NCBI GenBank assembly: GCA_018267435.1
Contig: JAFDYM010000059.1
Coordinates: forward strand, 1 to 18,810
Length of the DNA stretch: 18,810 nucleotides
Source: Bacteroidota bacterium
GTDB lineage: Bacteria; Bacteroidota; Bacteroidia; Chitinophagales; LD1
Direction of reading: 5' to 3'
The position numbers and the translations under genes were made by a program. Every line of letters starts with the position of its first letter. Positions within the stretch are counted from its first letter, which is position 1. A model generated the notes under the pieces. It saw nothing but the letters and a program-made list of their open reading frames with translations. It was not told the origin of the DNA and made no database searches. Positions 1 through 6,707 of this stretch are shown piece by piece.

Positions 1-363
1 AAAATAAAATTGCCCTTTGGCAACATGGGTTACGAAATGATACTATCGCTAAGTACGGTGGGCACGCGCAAAATAAATATACAGTCGCTTGATAAAATAC
101 GCACCAACTTTGTAGACCTATACTACAGCAATGGCAAGGACAAAGAATACCCTAACCTGCTATTCGAATACCAGAAGAAAGTGAAGGACGCAGGGCACCT
201 GCAAGCTTACAATTATTGGATACTAATGAAGGGCGACGACCAAGGCTTTAGCAACTGGCTGGAAGGCAATAAGGAAGCCTACGAAAAGTTTATTGCATGG
301 TTTAAAGACAACACAATGGTAGTTGACGACGAGCACAAATTCCATAGCAGCCAATACGATTAA
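1..363 (+). CDS. Unknown protein, C-terminal part (5' end outside window)
   Basis: The reading frame is open from the first base of the window (it reads K-I-K before a TTG at 10), so this is most likely the 3' end of a gene that begins upstream, not a 117-aa protein starting at the TTG. The visible part ends with TAA at 361-363. It is hydrophilic and rich in aromatic and charged residues (for example FEYQKK, NYWILMKGDDQGFSNWLEG, FIAWFKDN), with no membrane segment and no motif that I recognise. It lies 32 bases upstream of the pirin gene on the same strand, so the two may be co-transcribed. No function is proposed. Confidence 0.7.
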   Translation, partial: KIKLPFGNMGYEMILSLSTVGTRKINIQSLDKIRTNFVDLYYSNGKDKEYPNLLFEYQKKVKDAGHLQAYNYWILMKGDDQGFSNWLEGNKEAYEKFIAWFKDNTMVVDDEHKFHSSQYD

Positions 364-395
364 GCAATGTATCTTCACGGCATAACGTACTGCTT

Positions 396-1280
396 ATGTC
401 AAACATCAATTTAATAATAGAAGAGCGTCCTGCCGATATTGGCAACTTTCTAGTTGGTAGACTATTGCCGTTCCGCGGCAAGCGCATGGTAGGTCCGTTT
501 ATTTTTATCGACCACATGGGCCCCGCTGCCCTTAGCGACCACGAGAACATGGACGTAGGTCCGCACCCGCACATTGGCCTTTCTACCCTTACCTATCTTT
601 TCGAAGGCGCTATAATGCACCGCGATAGCCTAGGCACTGCCATTGAAATAAAGCCCGGCCAGGTAAACTGGATGACCGCAGGCCGCGGCATAGTACACAG
701 CGAGCGCACCCCCGAATACCTAAGGCACAAGGACAAGTTTCTGCATGGCTTGCAGATATGGGTAGCCCTGCCTAAGCACCTGGAGGAAACAGAGCCTGCC
801 TTTCACCACAGCGGCGAAGAAGACTTGCCTACATGGGTAGATGGCGAGGTGCAATACAAGCTGATAGCAGGCGAGGTAATGGGCCGCAAATCGGGCGTGC
901 CGGTGCATAGCCCCTTGTTCTTTATAGAAATAAAAAATACGAGTGACGATAGCGCGACGATAAGCCTAGGCAACGAGCTGTTCGGCGAGGCAGGCATGTA
1001 CATACTGCAAGGCGGTGTAGAAACCGAAGGCACCGTACACGAGCCCAAGCGCATACTGGTAGCCAAAGATGCCAAGCTTTGTACCTTTACTATGTTGCCC
1101 AATACTACGGTGTACATATTCGGCGGAGAGCCCTTTGCCGAGGAGCGCTTTATATACTGGAACTTTGTAGCTACAAGCCAAGAGCTGATAGAAAGTGCCA
1201 AGCAAAGATGGACCGAGCAGACATTTCCTAAAATAGAAGGCGAAACGGGCTTTGTGCCGCTGCCGCTGGCGAAGAAGTAA
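396..1280 (+). CDS. Pirin family protein (bicupin metal-binding protein)
   Basis: This 294-aa protein has the full-length bicupin architecture of pirins. The N-terminal cupin holds the metal ligands in the canonical spacing: His57 and His59 (GPHPHIGLST), His101 and Glu103 (GIVHSERTPE). These correspond to His56, His58, His101 and Glu103 of human pirin. The motif FDHMGP-like (FIDHMGPA, 37-44) and GLQIWVALP are also typical. Pirins bind Fe or another divalent metal. Some bacterial members have quercetinase activity and others bind regulatory partners, so the substrate here cannot be told from sequence. The ATG at 396 gives the normal N-terminus, directly before the conserved start of cupin 1. 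The gene is followed within about 12 bases by a strong hairpin that separates it from the convergent dnaN. Identification as pirin is secure; the activity is open. Confidence 0.95.
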   Translation: MSNINLIIEERPADIGNFLVGRLLPFRGKRMVGPFIFIDHMGPAALSDHENMDVGPHPHIGLSTLTYLFEGAIMHRDSLGTAIEIKPGQVNWMTAGRGIVHSERTPEYLRHKDKFLHGLQIWVALPKHLEETEPAFHHSGEEDLPTWVDGEVQYKLIAGEVMGRKSGVPVHSPLFFIEIKNTSDDSATISLGNELFGEAGMYILQGGVETEGTVHEPKRILVAKDAKLCTFTMLPNTTVYIFGGEPFAEERFIYWNFVATSQELIESAKQRWTEQTFPKIEGETGFVPLPLAKK

Positions 1281-1291
1281 ACCTATATAAA

Positions 1292-1330
1292 CAACGAAGC
1301 CCTTCTAGTTAAAGAAGGCTTCGTTGCTTT
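1292..1330. terminator. Bidirectional terminator between pirin and dnaN genes
   Basis: A 14-bp stem pairs 1292-1306 with 1313-1326 (CAACGAAGCC with GGCTTCGTTG, then TTCT with AGAA) around a single bulged C at 1302 and a 6-nt loop. It lies between two convergent stop codons (1280 on + and 1352 on -). It is followed by CTTTAT on the plus strand and by TGTTTATATA on the minus strand, so it can serve both genes, although both U-tracts are short. Confidence 0.85.
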
Positions 1331-1351
1331 ATATGTAGTTGATATGTGCTA

Positions 1352-2470
1352 CTACGCGTTTATCATTACCGGCATTACTAGCATTAGTAGGTCTTCGTGG
1401 TCGTTTTTCTCTACCGGGCGTAGTACACCTGCGCGGGTTGGCGTGCTTAGTTCTATTTCTATTTCGTTTGAATCTAGCACACCTAGCATTTCTATAAGGA
1501 AACGTGCGTTGAATGCTATTTCCATATCGCCACCTTCGTAGTTACAAGTTAGGCGCTCGTTAGCTTCATTGCTAAAGTCCAAATCCTGTGCCGATATCTT
1601 CAACTCGCTACCAGCTATGCTAAGTATAACTTGGTAAGTAGTTTTGTTACTGTAGATAGATATACGGCGCAGTGCGTTTTGGAATTCTAACCTGCTTATT
1701 GAAAGTTTGTTAGGGTTGTTCTGTGGTATTACCGCGTTGTAATCTGGGTAGTTGGCATCTATCAAGCGGCATATCAGCTTCGTGTTTTCGAAAGTGAAGA
1801 ATGCATTCGACTTGTTGTAAGATACGTTCACCGCATTATCGCCACCAGGCAACGAGCTTTTCAACAGGCTCAATGCTTTTTTAGGAACGATGAACTGTGC
1901 AGCCTTGCTAGCCTTTACATCGCTGCGGCCCAGGCGCACTAGTTTGTGTGCATCGGTACTAACAAAGGTTACGCCCTCTGGCGCTACTTGGAACAATACA
2001 CCCGTCATAGCTGGGCGAAGGTCGTCGCTACTTACGGCAAACATGGTTTTAGCCACCGCGTTGCTAAGTGCCGATGAAGGGATGTTTATTTCGGTTACTG
2101 CCTCTGGCTGAGGTATTTTTGGAAAATCATCCGGGTTTTCGCCCGATAGCTTATAGCGACCTGTTTCACTGGTTATTTCTACGCCGAAAGTTTTGGCATC
2201 TATATTAAACGTCAAAGGCTGCTCAGGTAGGGTCTTCAAAGTATCTAGCAATATACGCGCAGGTATAGCTATGCGGCCAGCGTCTTTAGCTTCTACCTTT
2301 AGCTCGGTGCTCATGCTTGTTTCAAGGTCGGTAGCAAATACCGTAAGGCTGCCGTTCTTTATTTCGAAAAGGAAATCTTCCAAAATAGGCAGTACCGAGC
2401 TTGAATTGATAACGCCATTTATAAGCTGTAGGCTTTTTAACAACGATGTGGTAGAAACGATAAATTTCAT
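1352..2470 (-). CDS. dnaN: DNA polymerase III subunit beta (sliding clamp)
   Basis: The 372-aa product is the ring-shaped processivity clamp that tethers DNA polymerase III to DNA and recruits many replication and repair proteins. It shows the usual beginning (MKFIVSTTSLLKSLQLING), the VLPILEDFLFEI segment, FATDLETSM, and the C-terminal LVMPVMI that closes the protein-binding pocket. Length fits the family (about 366-375 aa). The frame extends upstream to a TTG at 2494, but the ATG at 2470 gives the canonical N-terminus and is preceded by a purine-rich AAAGAAAGACC, so I start there. A TATATTTG box lies 21 bases upstream. The gene sits alone, with no dnaA or recF beside it, flanked by terminators on both sides, so it appears to be a separately transcribed unit. 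Confidence 0.98.
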   Translation of the reverse strand: MKFIVSTTSLLKSLQLINGVINSSSVLPILEDFLFEIKNGSLTVFATDLETSMSTELKVEAKDAGRIAIPARILLDTLKTLPEQPLTFNIDAKTFGVEITSETGRYKLSGENPDDFPKIPQPEAVTEINIPSSALSNAVAKTMFAVSSDDLRPAMTGVLFQVAPEGVTFVSTDAHKLVRLGRSDVKASKAAQFIVPKKALSLLKSSLPGGDNAVNVSYNKSNAFFTFENTKLICRLIDANYPDYNAVIPQNNPNKLSISRLEFQNALRRISIYSNKTTYQVILSIAGSELKISAQDLDFSNEANERLTCNYEGGDMEIAFNARFLIEMLGVLDSNEIEIELSTPTRAGVLRPVEKNDHEDLLMLVMPVMINA

Positions 2471-2491
2471 TGGTCTTTCTTTTATGCTCGA

Positions 2492-2499
2492 CAAATATA
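2492..2499 (-). promoter_or_regulatory. Candidate -7 box (TAnnTTTG) for dnaN
   Basis: On the minus strand the sequence TATATTTG matches the Bacteroidota -7 consensus TAnnTTTG exactly and lies 21 bases before the dnaN ATG. I do not see a TTTG -33 box at 19-21 nt upstream; that space is taken by the T-run of the preceding terminator. It is therefore a half-supported promoter. Confidence 0.5.
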
Positions 2500-2510
2500 T
2501 TTTTTTAGGT

Positions 2511-2539
2511 AGAAAAACAGCGGTTTAAATATAAACCGC
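2511..2539 (-). terminator. Rho-independent terminator after the kbl-linked gene
   Basis: A perfect 8-bp stem (GCGGTTTA with TAAACCGC, 2520-2527 and 2532-2539) closes a 4-nt loop. Read on the minus strand it is followed at once by TGTTTTTCT. It lies about 120 bases past the stop of the 222-aa gene and just ahead of the dnaN promoter, which fits termination of the kbl transcript. Confidence 0.75.
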
Positions 2540-2658
2540 GCTTTTGGGGTGTGTCCTACTTGCTGTAACAGGGACAGCAAAGGTGCTTTTCGCCGTTTTT
2601 GTTAAAAAGGCAATACTTGGCGCATCAACTCTAGGGTTCCAAGTAGCTATCTTCATTC

Positions 2659-3327
2659 CTACTTCTTAAACGGTTCTAGCGTCTTCAAGTCTTCGCCCAA
2701 CACCACCTCTTCCTCTATCTTCCTAAGCATATTGCGCACTAGGCTTAGCGGGTGATTAGGAAACTGCGCATCGTACTTTTCATCATCGCTTATGTTTCGC
2801 AGCAAGCCATGTACGAAGCTAGGTTCATAAGGGTCGGCAAACCAGCCCACAAAACCGTTGTCGCCTACCTCTATTTCGCCGCTGTTTAACAGTTGCATCG
2901 ATACACTGCTATCGCGCATACCGGTTACGCCAACCTCGGCTGCTTGCACTTTTATTACATAGCTATGCTCGGCAAACGGCAAGGTGATAGAGCCGATATA
3001 AATAACGCCTCCATTCTGCTTCGGCAGTTTGAATATAGACCTAACGGCAGGGTAGCCTTTTAGGTTTATATAGTCCACCTGTAGTAAGCCACCTTCTGCC
3101 TCTGTCAATAATTCGCGATAAGTGTCGCGGACGGTTTTAATGTTGTTGAGCGTGGCTAAGTCGGGCGGAATGTCGAAATAGTTAACCGAAAGTATCAGGC
3201 TCTCATCCTCGCTTATCCATTGTTGGTGAAAGGCATTATCCTCCTCTTGCTGCAAACCAAAGTTTGGTATCTGCACCAGGTGTATGCCTATCTTATTGCC
3301 TTTGTTGAACCAATCGAAAAAGCCCAT
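2659..3327 (-). CDS. Unknown protein, 222 aa, downstream of kbl
   Basis: I do not recognise this family. The protein starts MGFFDWFNKGNKIGI, has no signal peptide or membrane helix, and appears to be a soluble alpha/beta protein with alternating hydrophobic strands (SLILSVNYFDI, GGVIYIGSITLP, YVIKVQAAEVG) and an aromatic segment near 160-170 (FVGWFADPYEPSF). The strand pattern together with a ready response-type segment (HSYVIKVQAAEVGVTGMR) is faintly like the PsbP/DcrB-like stress-protein fold, but this is only a resemblance. The ATG at 3327 lies 7 bases after the kbl stop, so the two genes are almost certainly co-transcribed, and a terminator follows at 2511-2539. A role linked to threonine/glycine metabolism is possible only by association. 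Confidence 0.8.
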   Translation of the reverse strand: MGFFDWFNKGNKIGIHLVQIPNFGLQQEEDNAFHQQWISEDESLILSVNYFDIPPDLATLNNIKTVRDTYRELLTEAEGGLLQVDYINLKGYPAVRSIFKLPKQNGGVIYIGSITLPFAEHSYVIKVQAAEVGVTGMRDSSVSMQLLNSGEIEVGDNGFVGWFADPYEPSFVHGLLRNISDDEKYDAQFPNHPLSLVRNMLRKIEEEVVLGEDLKTLEPFKK

Positions 3328-3334
3328 GCGTCTG

Positions 3335-4522
3335 TTACTTTATCACCCCAAGCTCCTTGCCCACTTTGGTAAATGCCGCTATGGCTTTATCAAGGTGCTG
3401 CCTATCGTGCCCAGCGCTTACCTGTACGCGTATGCGCGCAAGTCCCTTAGGCACTACGGGGTAGAAGAAGCCGATAACATATATACCTTCTTCCAACAGC
3501 TTGGCAGCGAAGTTCTGCGCCAATACGGCATCGTATAGCATTACAGGTACTATAGGGTGCTCGCCGGGTTTTATATCGAAGCCCGCAGCGGTCATTTGCT
3601 GGCGGAAGTACTTGGTGTTGTCCTCTAGCTTATCGCGTAGGGCCGTGGTGCTGCTTAGCATATCAAGCACGCTTATGCTGGCACCTACTATGGCAGGCAT
3701 CAAGGTATTGCTAAATAAGTACGGACGGCTACGCTGGCGTAGTATGTCGATGATTTCTTTTTTACCACTGGTAAAGCCGCCACTTGCGCCGCCTAGCGCC
3801 TTGCCAAGTGTACTGGTTATTATGTCTATTTTGCCTAGCACGCCGCAGTGCTCGTGCGTACCACGGCCAGTTTTGCCCATAAAGCCTGTAGCATGGCTAT
3901 CATCCACCATTATCATGGCGTTGTACTTTTCGGCTAGCGCCACTACCTCGTCAAGCTTAGCTATGGTGCCATCCATGCTGAACACGCCATCGGTTACTAT
4001 AATGCGGCTGCGGTTCTTTTGGCTCTCTTGTAGCTTCTGCTCCAGTTCGGCCATGTCGTTGTTTTTGTAGCGGTAGCGCTCCGCCTTACACAGACGCACG
4101 CCATCTATTATCGAGGCATGGTTCAGTTCGTCCGATATTATCGCATCTTGCTCGTTGAACAAAGGCTCGAACACACCACCATTGGCATCGAAAGCGGCGG
4201 CATATAGTATGGTATCTTCAGTACCTAGAAACTCCGATATTTTGCGCTCCAGTTCCTTGTGTATATTCTGCGTGCCGCATATAAAGCGTACGCTGCTCAT
4301 GCCATAGCCGTGGGTATCTATAGCGCCCTTGGCAGCATCTATCAAGCGGCTATCGCTACTTAGGCCTAGGTAGTTGTTGGCGCAAAAGTTAATTACCTCT
4401 CTGCCCGCAGTAGTGTTTATATCGGCACCCTGCGGTGTGGTTATTACGCGTTCGTTTTTATATAACCCGTTAGCTTTTATTTCGTCCAGTTCCTGCTGTA
4501 GGCGTTGCTGTATAGTGTACAT
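3335..4522 (-). CDS. kbl: Glycine C-acetyltransferase (2-amino-3-ketobutyrate CoA ligase)
   Basis: This 395-aa, cytosolic, fold-type I PLP enzyme cleaves 2-amino-3-oxobutyrate with CoA to glycine and acetyl-CoA, the second step of threonine breakdown. PLP-binding features are intact: the Schiff-base lysine Lys241 in STLGKALGG, Asp207 and His210 in MVDDSHATGFMG, and His135 in DELNHASIIDG. Spacing agrees with E. coli Kbl (Asp210, His213, Lys244). The SVRFICGTQ segment is typical of Kbl and separates it from 8-amino-7-oxononanoate synthase and serine palmitoyltransferase, which share the fold. Threonine dehydrogenase, the usual partner, is not in the window. The ATG at 4522 gives the standard N-terminus. 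The following 222-aa gene starts 7 bases after the stop. Confidence 0.95.
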   Translation of the reverse strand: MYTIQQRLQQELDEIKANGLYKNERVITTPQGADINTTAGREVINFCANNYLGLSSDSRLIDAAKGAIDTHGYGMSSVRFICGTQNIHKELERKISEFLGTEDTILYAAAFDANGGVFEPLFNEQDAIISDELNHASIIDGVRLCKAERYRYKNNDMAELEQKLQESQKNRSRIIVTDGVFSMDGTIAKLDEVVALAEKYNAMIMVDDSHATGFMGKTGRGTHEHCGVLGKIDIITSTLGKALGGASGGFTSGKKEIIDILRQRSRPYLFSNTLMPAIVGASISVLDMLSSTTALRDKLEDNTKYFRQQMTAAGFDIKPGEHPIVPVMLYDAVLAQNFAAKLLEEGIYVIGFFYPVVPKGLARIRVQVSAGHDRQHLDKAIAAFTKVGKELGVIK

Positions 4523-4813
4523 GTTTAAGGTTTGATTGCTGCCCCGAAAATAGGTTTTTCCCGCAGTTTGTATTTAATACAGTTTCACGCAAAGGGCGCC
4601 GAGTAAGAAGACGCAGAGGGCCGCGGAAAAAAATGCGGTTAACTAGGCATTGCCTGCTTCAGTTATTGCTTTAATGCTTACTGTTTTTCTTGGCGCGGTA
4701 CTGCGGTGCATTTCTCGTACTGTTGGTTCCCTCGGGCGTTCATACTGTTGGCAGTATATGCTGTAGTTTTTTCAGCCGCAAAATCTTGCCGCTCTACTAG
4801 TAAATATGGCAGG
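4523..4813. other. 291-base intergenic region with one repeat copy
   Basis: This is the longest stretch without a credible gene. It holds a single-arm copy of the dispersed repeat at 4582-4626 and otherwise nothing I can assign. A small imperfect hairpin (AGCCGC with GCCGCT around 4773-4792) has no T-run on the minus strand, so I do not call it a terminator. A 106-codon plus-strand frame begins here but runs antisense into guaD and has no family features. Confidence 0.5.
4582..4626. repeat. Dispersed intergenic repeat, single arm
   Basis: The stretch beginning GTTTCACGCAAAGGGCGC and ending near ACGCAGAGGGCCGCGG has the same skeleton (TTCACGCAAAG, then a GCAGAG-type block) as both arms of the repeat at 13302-13413. 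Only one arm is present here. It is confined to intergenic sequence upstream of kbl. Confidence 0.7.
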
Positions 4814-5290
4814 CTAATACTCCGTCTTATCGCTCATATTCTGCCAAGCCACAAATACCTGTTGTGCTTCATTACGCAACAGGGGCAATGCGGGTACGGC
4901 GCGTTGCTCTATGGCCTTAGGTATTTCGTGGTATATAAAGTCGTCGTCGAAGCCTATATCGGCGGCATCTTTGCGGGTATTGGCAAAGTATATTTTGCCA
5001 ATGCGCGCCCAGTATATGGCGCTTAGGCACATAGGGCATGGCTCGCAGCTACAATATATCTCCGCACCGAACAGCTCAAAGCTGCTCAGGTTTTTGCAAG
5101 CATTGCGTATAGCCACTACCTCGGCGTGCGCTGTAGGGTCGTTGGTGCTGGTTACCTCGTTGCTACCTTGGCCTATTATTTTGCCGTCTTTCACTATCAC
5201 TGCTCCAAACGGACCCCCGTTCTTCTGCTCCATACCCTGCTGGCTAAGCTGTATAGCTAGGCGCATGTATTCTTCTCTACTATCACTCAT
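4814..5290 (-). CDS. guaD: Guanine deaminase (cytidine deaminase fold)
   Basis: This 158-aa zinc enzyme most likely converts guanine to xanthine and ammonia. The zinc site is complete: His55 and catalytic Glu57 in TAHAEVVAIR, Cys85 and Cys88 in CEPCPMC. It is recognisably like Bacillus subtilis GuaD and not a general TadA: it has GGPFGAVIVKDG, the NDPTAHAEV segment, the FDDDFIYHEI segment, and the C-terminal tail ending in K-T-E-Y. The last tyrosine and the FDD aspartate correspond to residues that the B. subtilis enzyme uses for guanine recognition (Tyr156, Asp114). Length is near the 156 aa of that enzyme. It lies 45 bases after rpiB on the same strand. A tRNA adenosine deaminase role is less likely because those features are absent from TadA. 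Confidence 0.88.
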   Translation of the reverse strand: MSDSREEYMRLAIQLSQQGMEQKNGGPFGAVIVKDGKIIGQGSNEVTSTNDPTAHAEVVAIRNACKNLSSFELFGAEIYCSCEPCPMCLSAIYWARIGKIYFANTRKDAADIGFDDDFIYHEIPKAIEQRAVPALPLLRNEAQQVFVAWQNMSDKTEY

Positions 5291-5335
5291 GGCAATAATT
5301 TAGGTTCATTTATCCATTAAAAAATGTGTGCTTGG

Positions 5336-5767
5336 CTATTGGCAGGCTATCTTATCTACCCTGCGCTGGTGGCGGCCACCTTCAAAGGCGGTGGTTAAAA
5401 AGGTAATGGCATAGTGCTTTGCATTCTCCAAGCTAATGTAGCGCGCAGGTAGGCAAATAACGTTGGCATTGTTGTGCTGCCTAGCCAGCTCAGCTATTTC
5501 GGTTTGCCAAGCTATGGCAGCGCGTATACCTTGGTGCTTATTGGCGGTAATAGCTACGCCGTTGGCACTGCCGCATACCAATATGCCAAACTCCTGCTCG
5601 CCTTTGCTTACCGCCTCGGCTAGCGGGTGCGCATAGTCGGGGTAGTCGGTGCTATCAAGGCTATGGGTGCCATAGTCCTTCACTTCATAACCCTTCTCGG
5701 TTAAAAACTGCTTGATTGCTTCCTTATATTCGAAACCTGCGTGGTCGGCACCTACTGCTACTTTCAT
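5336..5767 (-). CDS. rpiB: Ribose-5-phosphate isomerase B
   Basis: RpiB interconverts ribose 5-phosphate and ribulose 5-phosphate in the non-oxidative pentose phosphate pathway. The 143-aa product has the family N-terminus MKVAVGADHAGFEYK, the DYGTHS and DYPDYAHPLAEAV segments, the catalytic cysteine Cys65 in VCGSANGVAITANK, and His98-Asn99 in ARQHNNANVICLPAR, all in E. coli RpiB spacing (Cys66, His99). The anion-binding region near the C-terminus (GGRHQRRVDKI) is present. The frame reaches a TTG two codons earlier, but the ATG at 5767 gives the conserved start. It begins 14 bases after the tatC stop, so the two are probably one transcript. Some RpiB relatives use allose or galactose 6-phosphates; the housekeeping role is the more likely one here. 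Confidence 0.95.
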   Translation of the reverse strand: MKVAVGADHAGFEYKEAIKQFLTEKGYEVKDYGTHSLDSTDYPDYAHPLAEAVSKGEQEFGILVCGSANGVAITANKHQGIRAAIAWQTEIAELARQHNNANVICLPARYISLENAKHYAITFLTTAFEGGRHQRRVDKIACQ

Positions 5768-5781
5768 GGTCAATCTATGTT

Positions 5782-6624
5782 TTAATTACTTACGTTCAAT
5801 TCCCTCAGCCTGCGGTTTTCGTTGCGGGCTGCTATAAATATACTCAACTCGTATAACACATATATAGGCACTGCTACTAGGCACTGCGTAAACATATCGG
5901 GCGATGGTGTAATAACACCCGAGGCTATCAATATAATAACGATGGCGTACCTACGGCTGCTGCGCATAACCTTGGCACCCAATATGCCAAAGCGCGATAG
6001 GAAATACACTACCATCGGCAGTTCGAACACCGCCCCTATGGCCAATAACATAACGGTAAAAAAGTCGATATAGCTATCTATGGTAAAGTCGTTCTTGATC
6101 TTATCGCTTATGGTAAAGCTAACAGCAAAGTTTACCGAGAAAGGGATGATAACGAAATAGCAAAAAGCAACCCCTATATAGAAGAAACCCGCGCATGCTA
6201 ATATTATCCGACTGGTCCGTTTCTGTTCATTAGGCCCTAAGGCAGGTGCTACAAAGCGCCATAGCTCGAAGATGATGTAAGGGAATGCCACCACCAAGCC
6301 AATGATAATAGAGTACTGAATCAACAAAGTAACCTGCCCGAACATGGTAGTGTTTTGCAGCACCAAGGGTATATCCTTATCTATACAAATGCTGCTGGTG
6401 CCGAAGTACGCGCCTACCTTGCATAGCAGTACATAGGTGGGGAAATCTTTAGAACAAAGACCTAGGATGATTTTATCGAAAACGAAATCGTAGAATGTAC
6501 CTACTAATGCAGCGCAAACCGCCACAGCTATAGCCGAACGCAGGATATGCCAGCGTAGGGCCTCTACGTGGTCAAAAAATCCCATCTCGGCTTCTGGGTT
6601 AGCAGGGTCGCGTTTCCAAATCAT
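5782..6624 (-). CDS. tatC: Sec-independent protein translocase subunit TatC
   Basis: TatC is the multi-spanning core of the twin-arginine translocase and binds the RR signal of folded export substrates. The 280-aa product (from ATG 6624) has the usual hydrophobic segments (about 29-47, 97-117, 139-163, 188-206, 226-241, 247-266). Conserved positions are present: Glu21 in FFDHVEALRWH, Pro115 in FPYIIFELWRF, Glu133 after APALGPNE, Glu201 in FELPMVV, and Asp243 in SGVITPSPDMFTQ. These correspond to E. coli Glu15, Pro85, Glu103, Glu170 and Asp211. The loop after the first helix is longer than in E. coli, as is usual in this phylum. The frame is open further upstream, but the promoter match overlaps that region. 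Met14 of this call (position 6585) is an alternative start. No tatA is in the window. Confidence 0.95.
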   Translation of the reverse strand: MIWKRDPANPEAEMGFFDHVEALRWHILRSAIAVAVCAALVGTFYDFVFDKIILGLCSKDFPTYVLLCKVGAYFGTSSICIDKDIPLVLQNTTMFGQVTLLIQYSIIIGLVVAFPYIIFELWRFVAPALGPNEQKRTSRIILACAGFFYIGVAFCYFVIIPFSVNFAVSFTISDKIKNDFTIDSYIDFFTVMLLAIGAVFELPMVVYFLSRFGILGAKVMRSSRRYAIVIILIASGVITPSPDMFTQCLVAVPIYVLYELSIFIAARNENRRLRELNVSN

Positions 6625-6630
6625 GTACAG

Positions 6631-6661
6631 CAAATGTAAACTACTGCCGCCCGATACCAAA
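6631..6661 (-). promoter_or_regulatory. Bacteroidota-type promoter on the tatC start
   Basis: On the minus strand TTTG (6661-6658), a 19-nt spacer and TACATTTG (6638-6631) match the Bacteroidota consensus (TTTG, about 19 nt, TAnnTTTG) without a mismatch. Only 6 bases separate the -7 box from the ATG at 6624, so transcription would begin at or next to the start codon. Confidence 0.7.
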
Positions 6662-6707
6662 AGGCTGCCAACATTTAATTGATATTAACGCTAGCTAATG
6701 GGGGAAT

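Noticed and set aside
2471..2494. Upstream TTG start adding eight residues to dnaN
   Set aside because: The extra residues overlap the likely -7 promoter box and are absent from the family; the ATG at 2470 gives the conserved N-terminus.
2560..2580. 7-bp inverted repeat (TTGCTGT with ACAGCAA) between dnaN and the 222-aa gene
   Set aside because: It has no T-run on the minus strand. The hairpin at 2520-2539 is the better terminator.
3501..4070. 189-codon plus-strand frame opposite kbl
   Set aside because: It is antisense to conserved kbl catalytic regions and has no recognisable features.
4706..5026. 106-codon plus-strand frame in and beyond the gap downstream of guaD
   Set aside because: Its second half is antisense to guaD, its composition is that of a shadow frame (Cys, Tyr, Arg and Leu runs), and no family motif appears.
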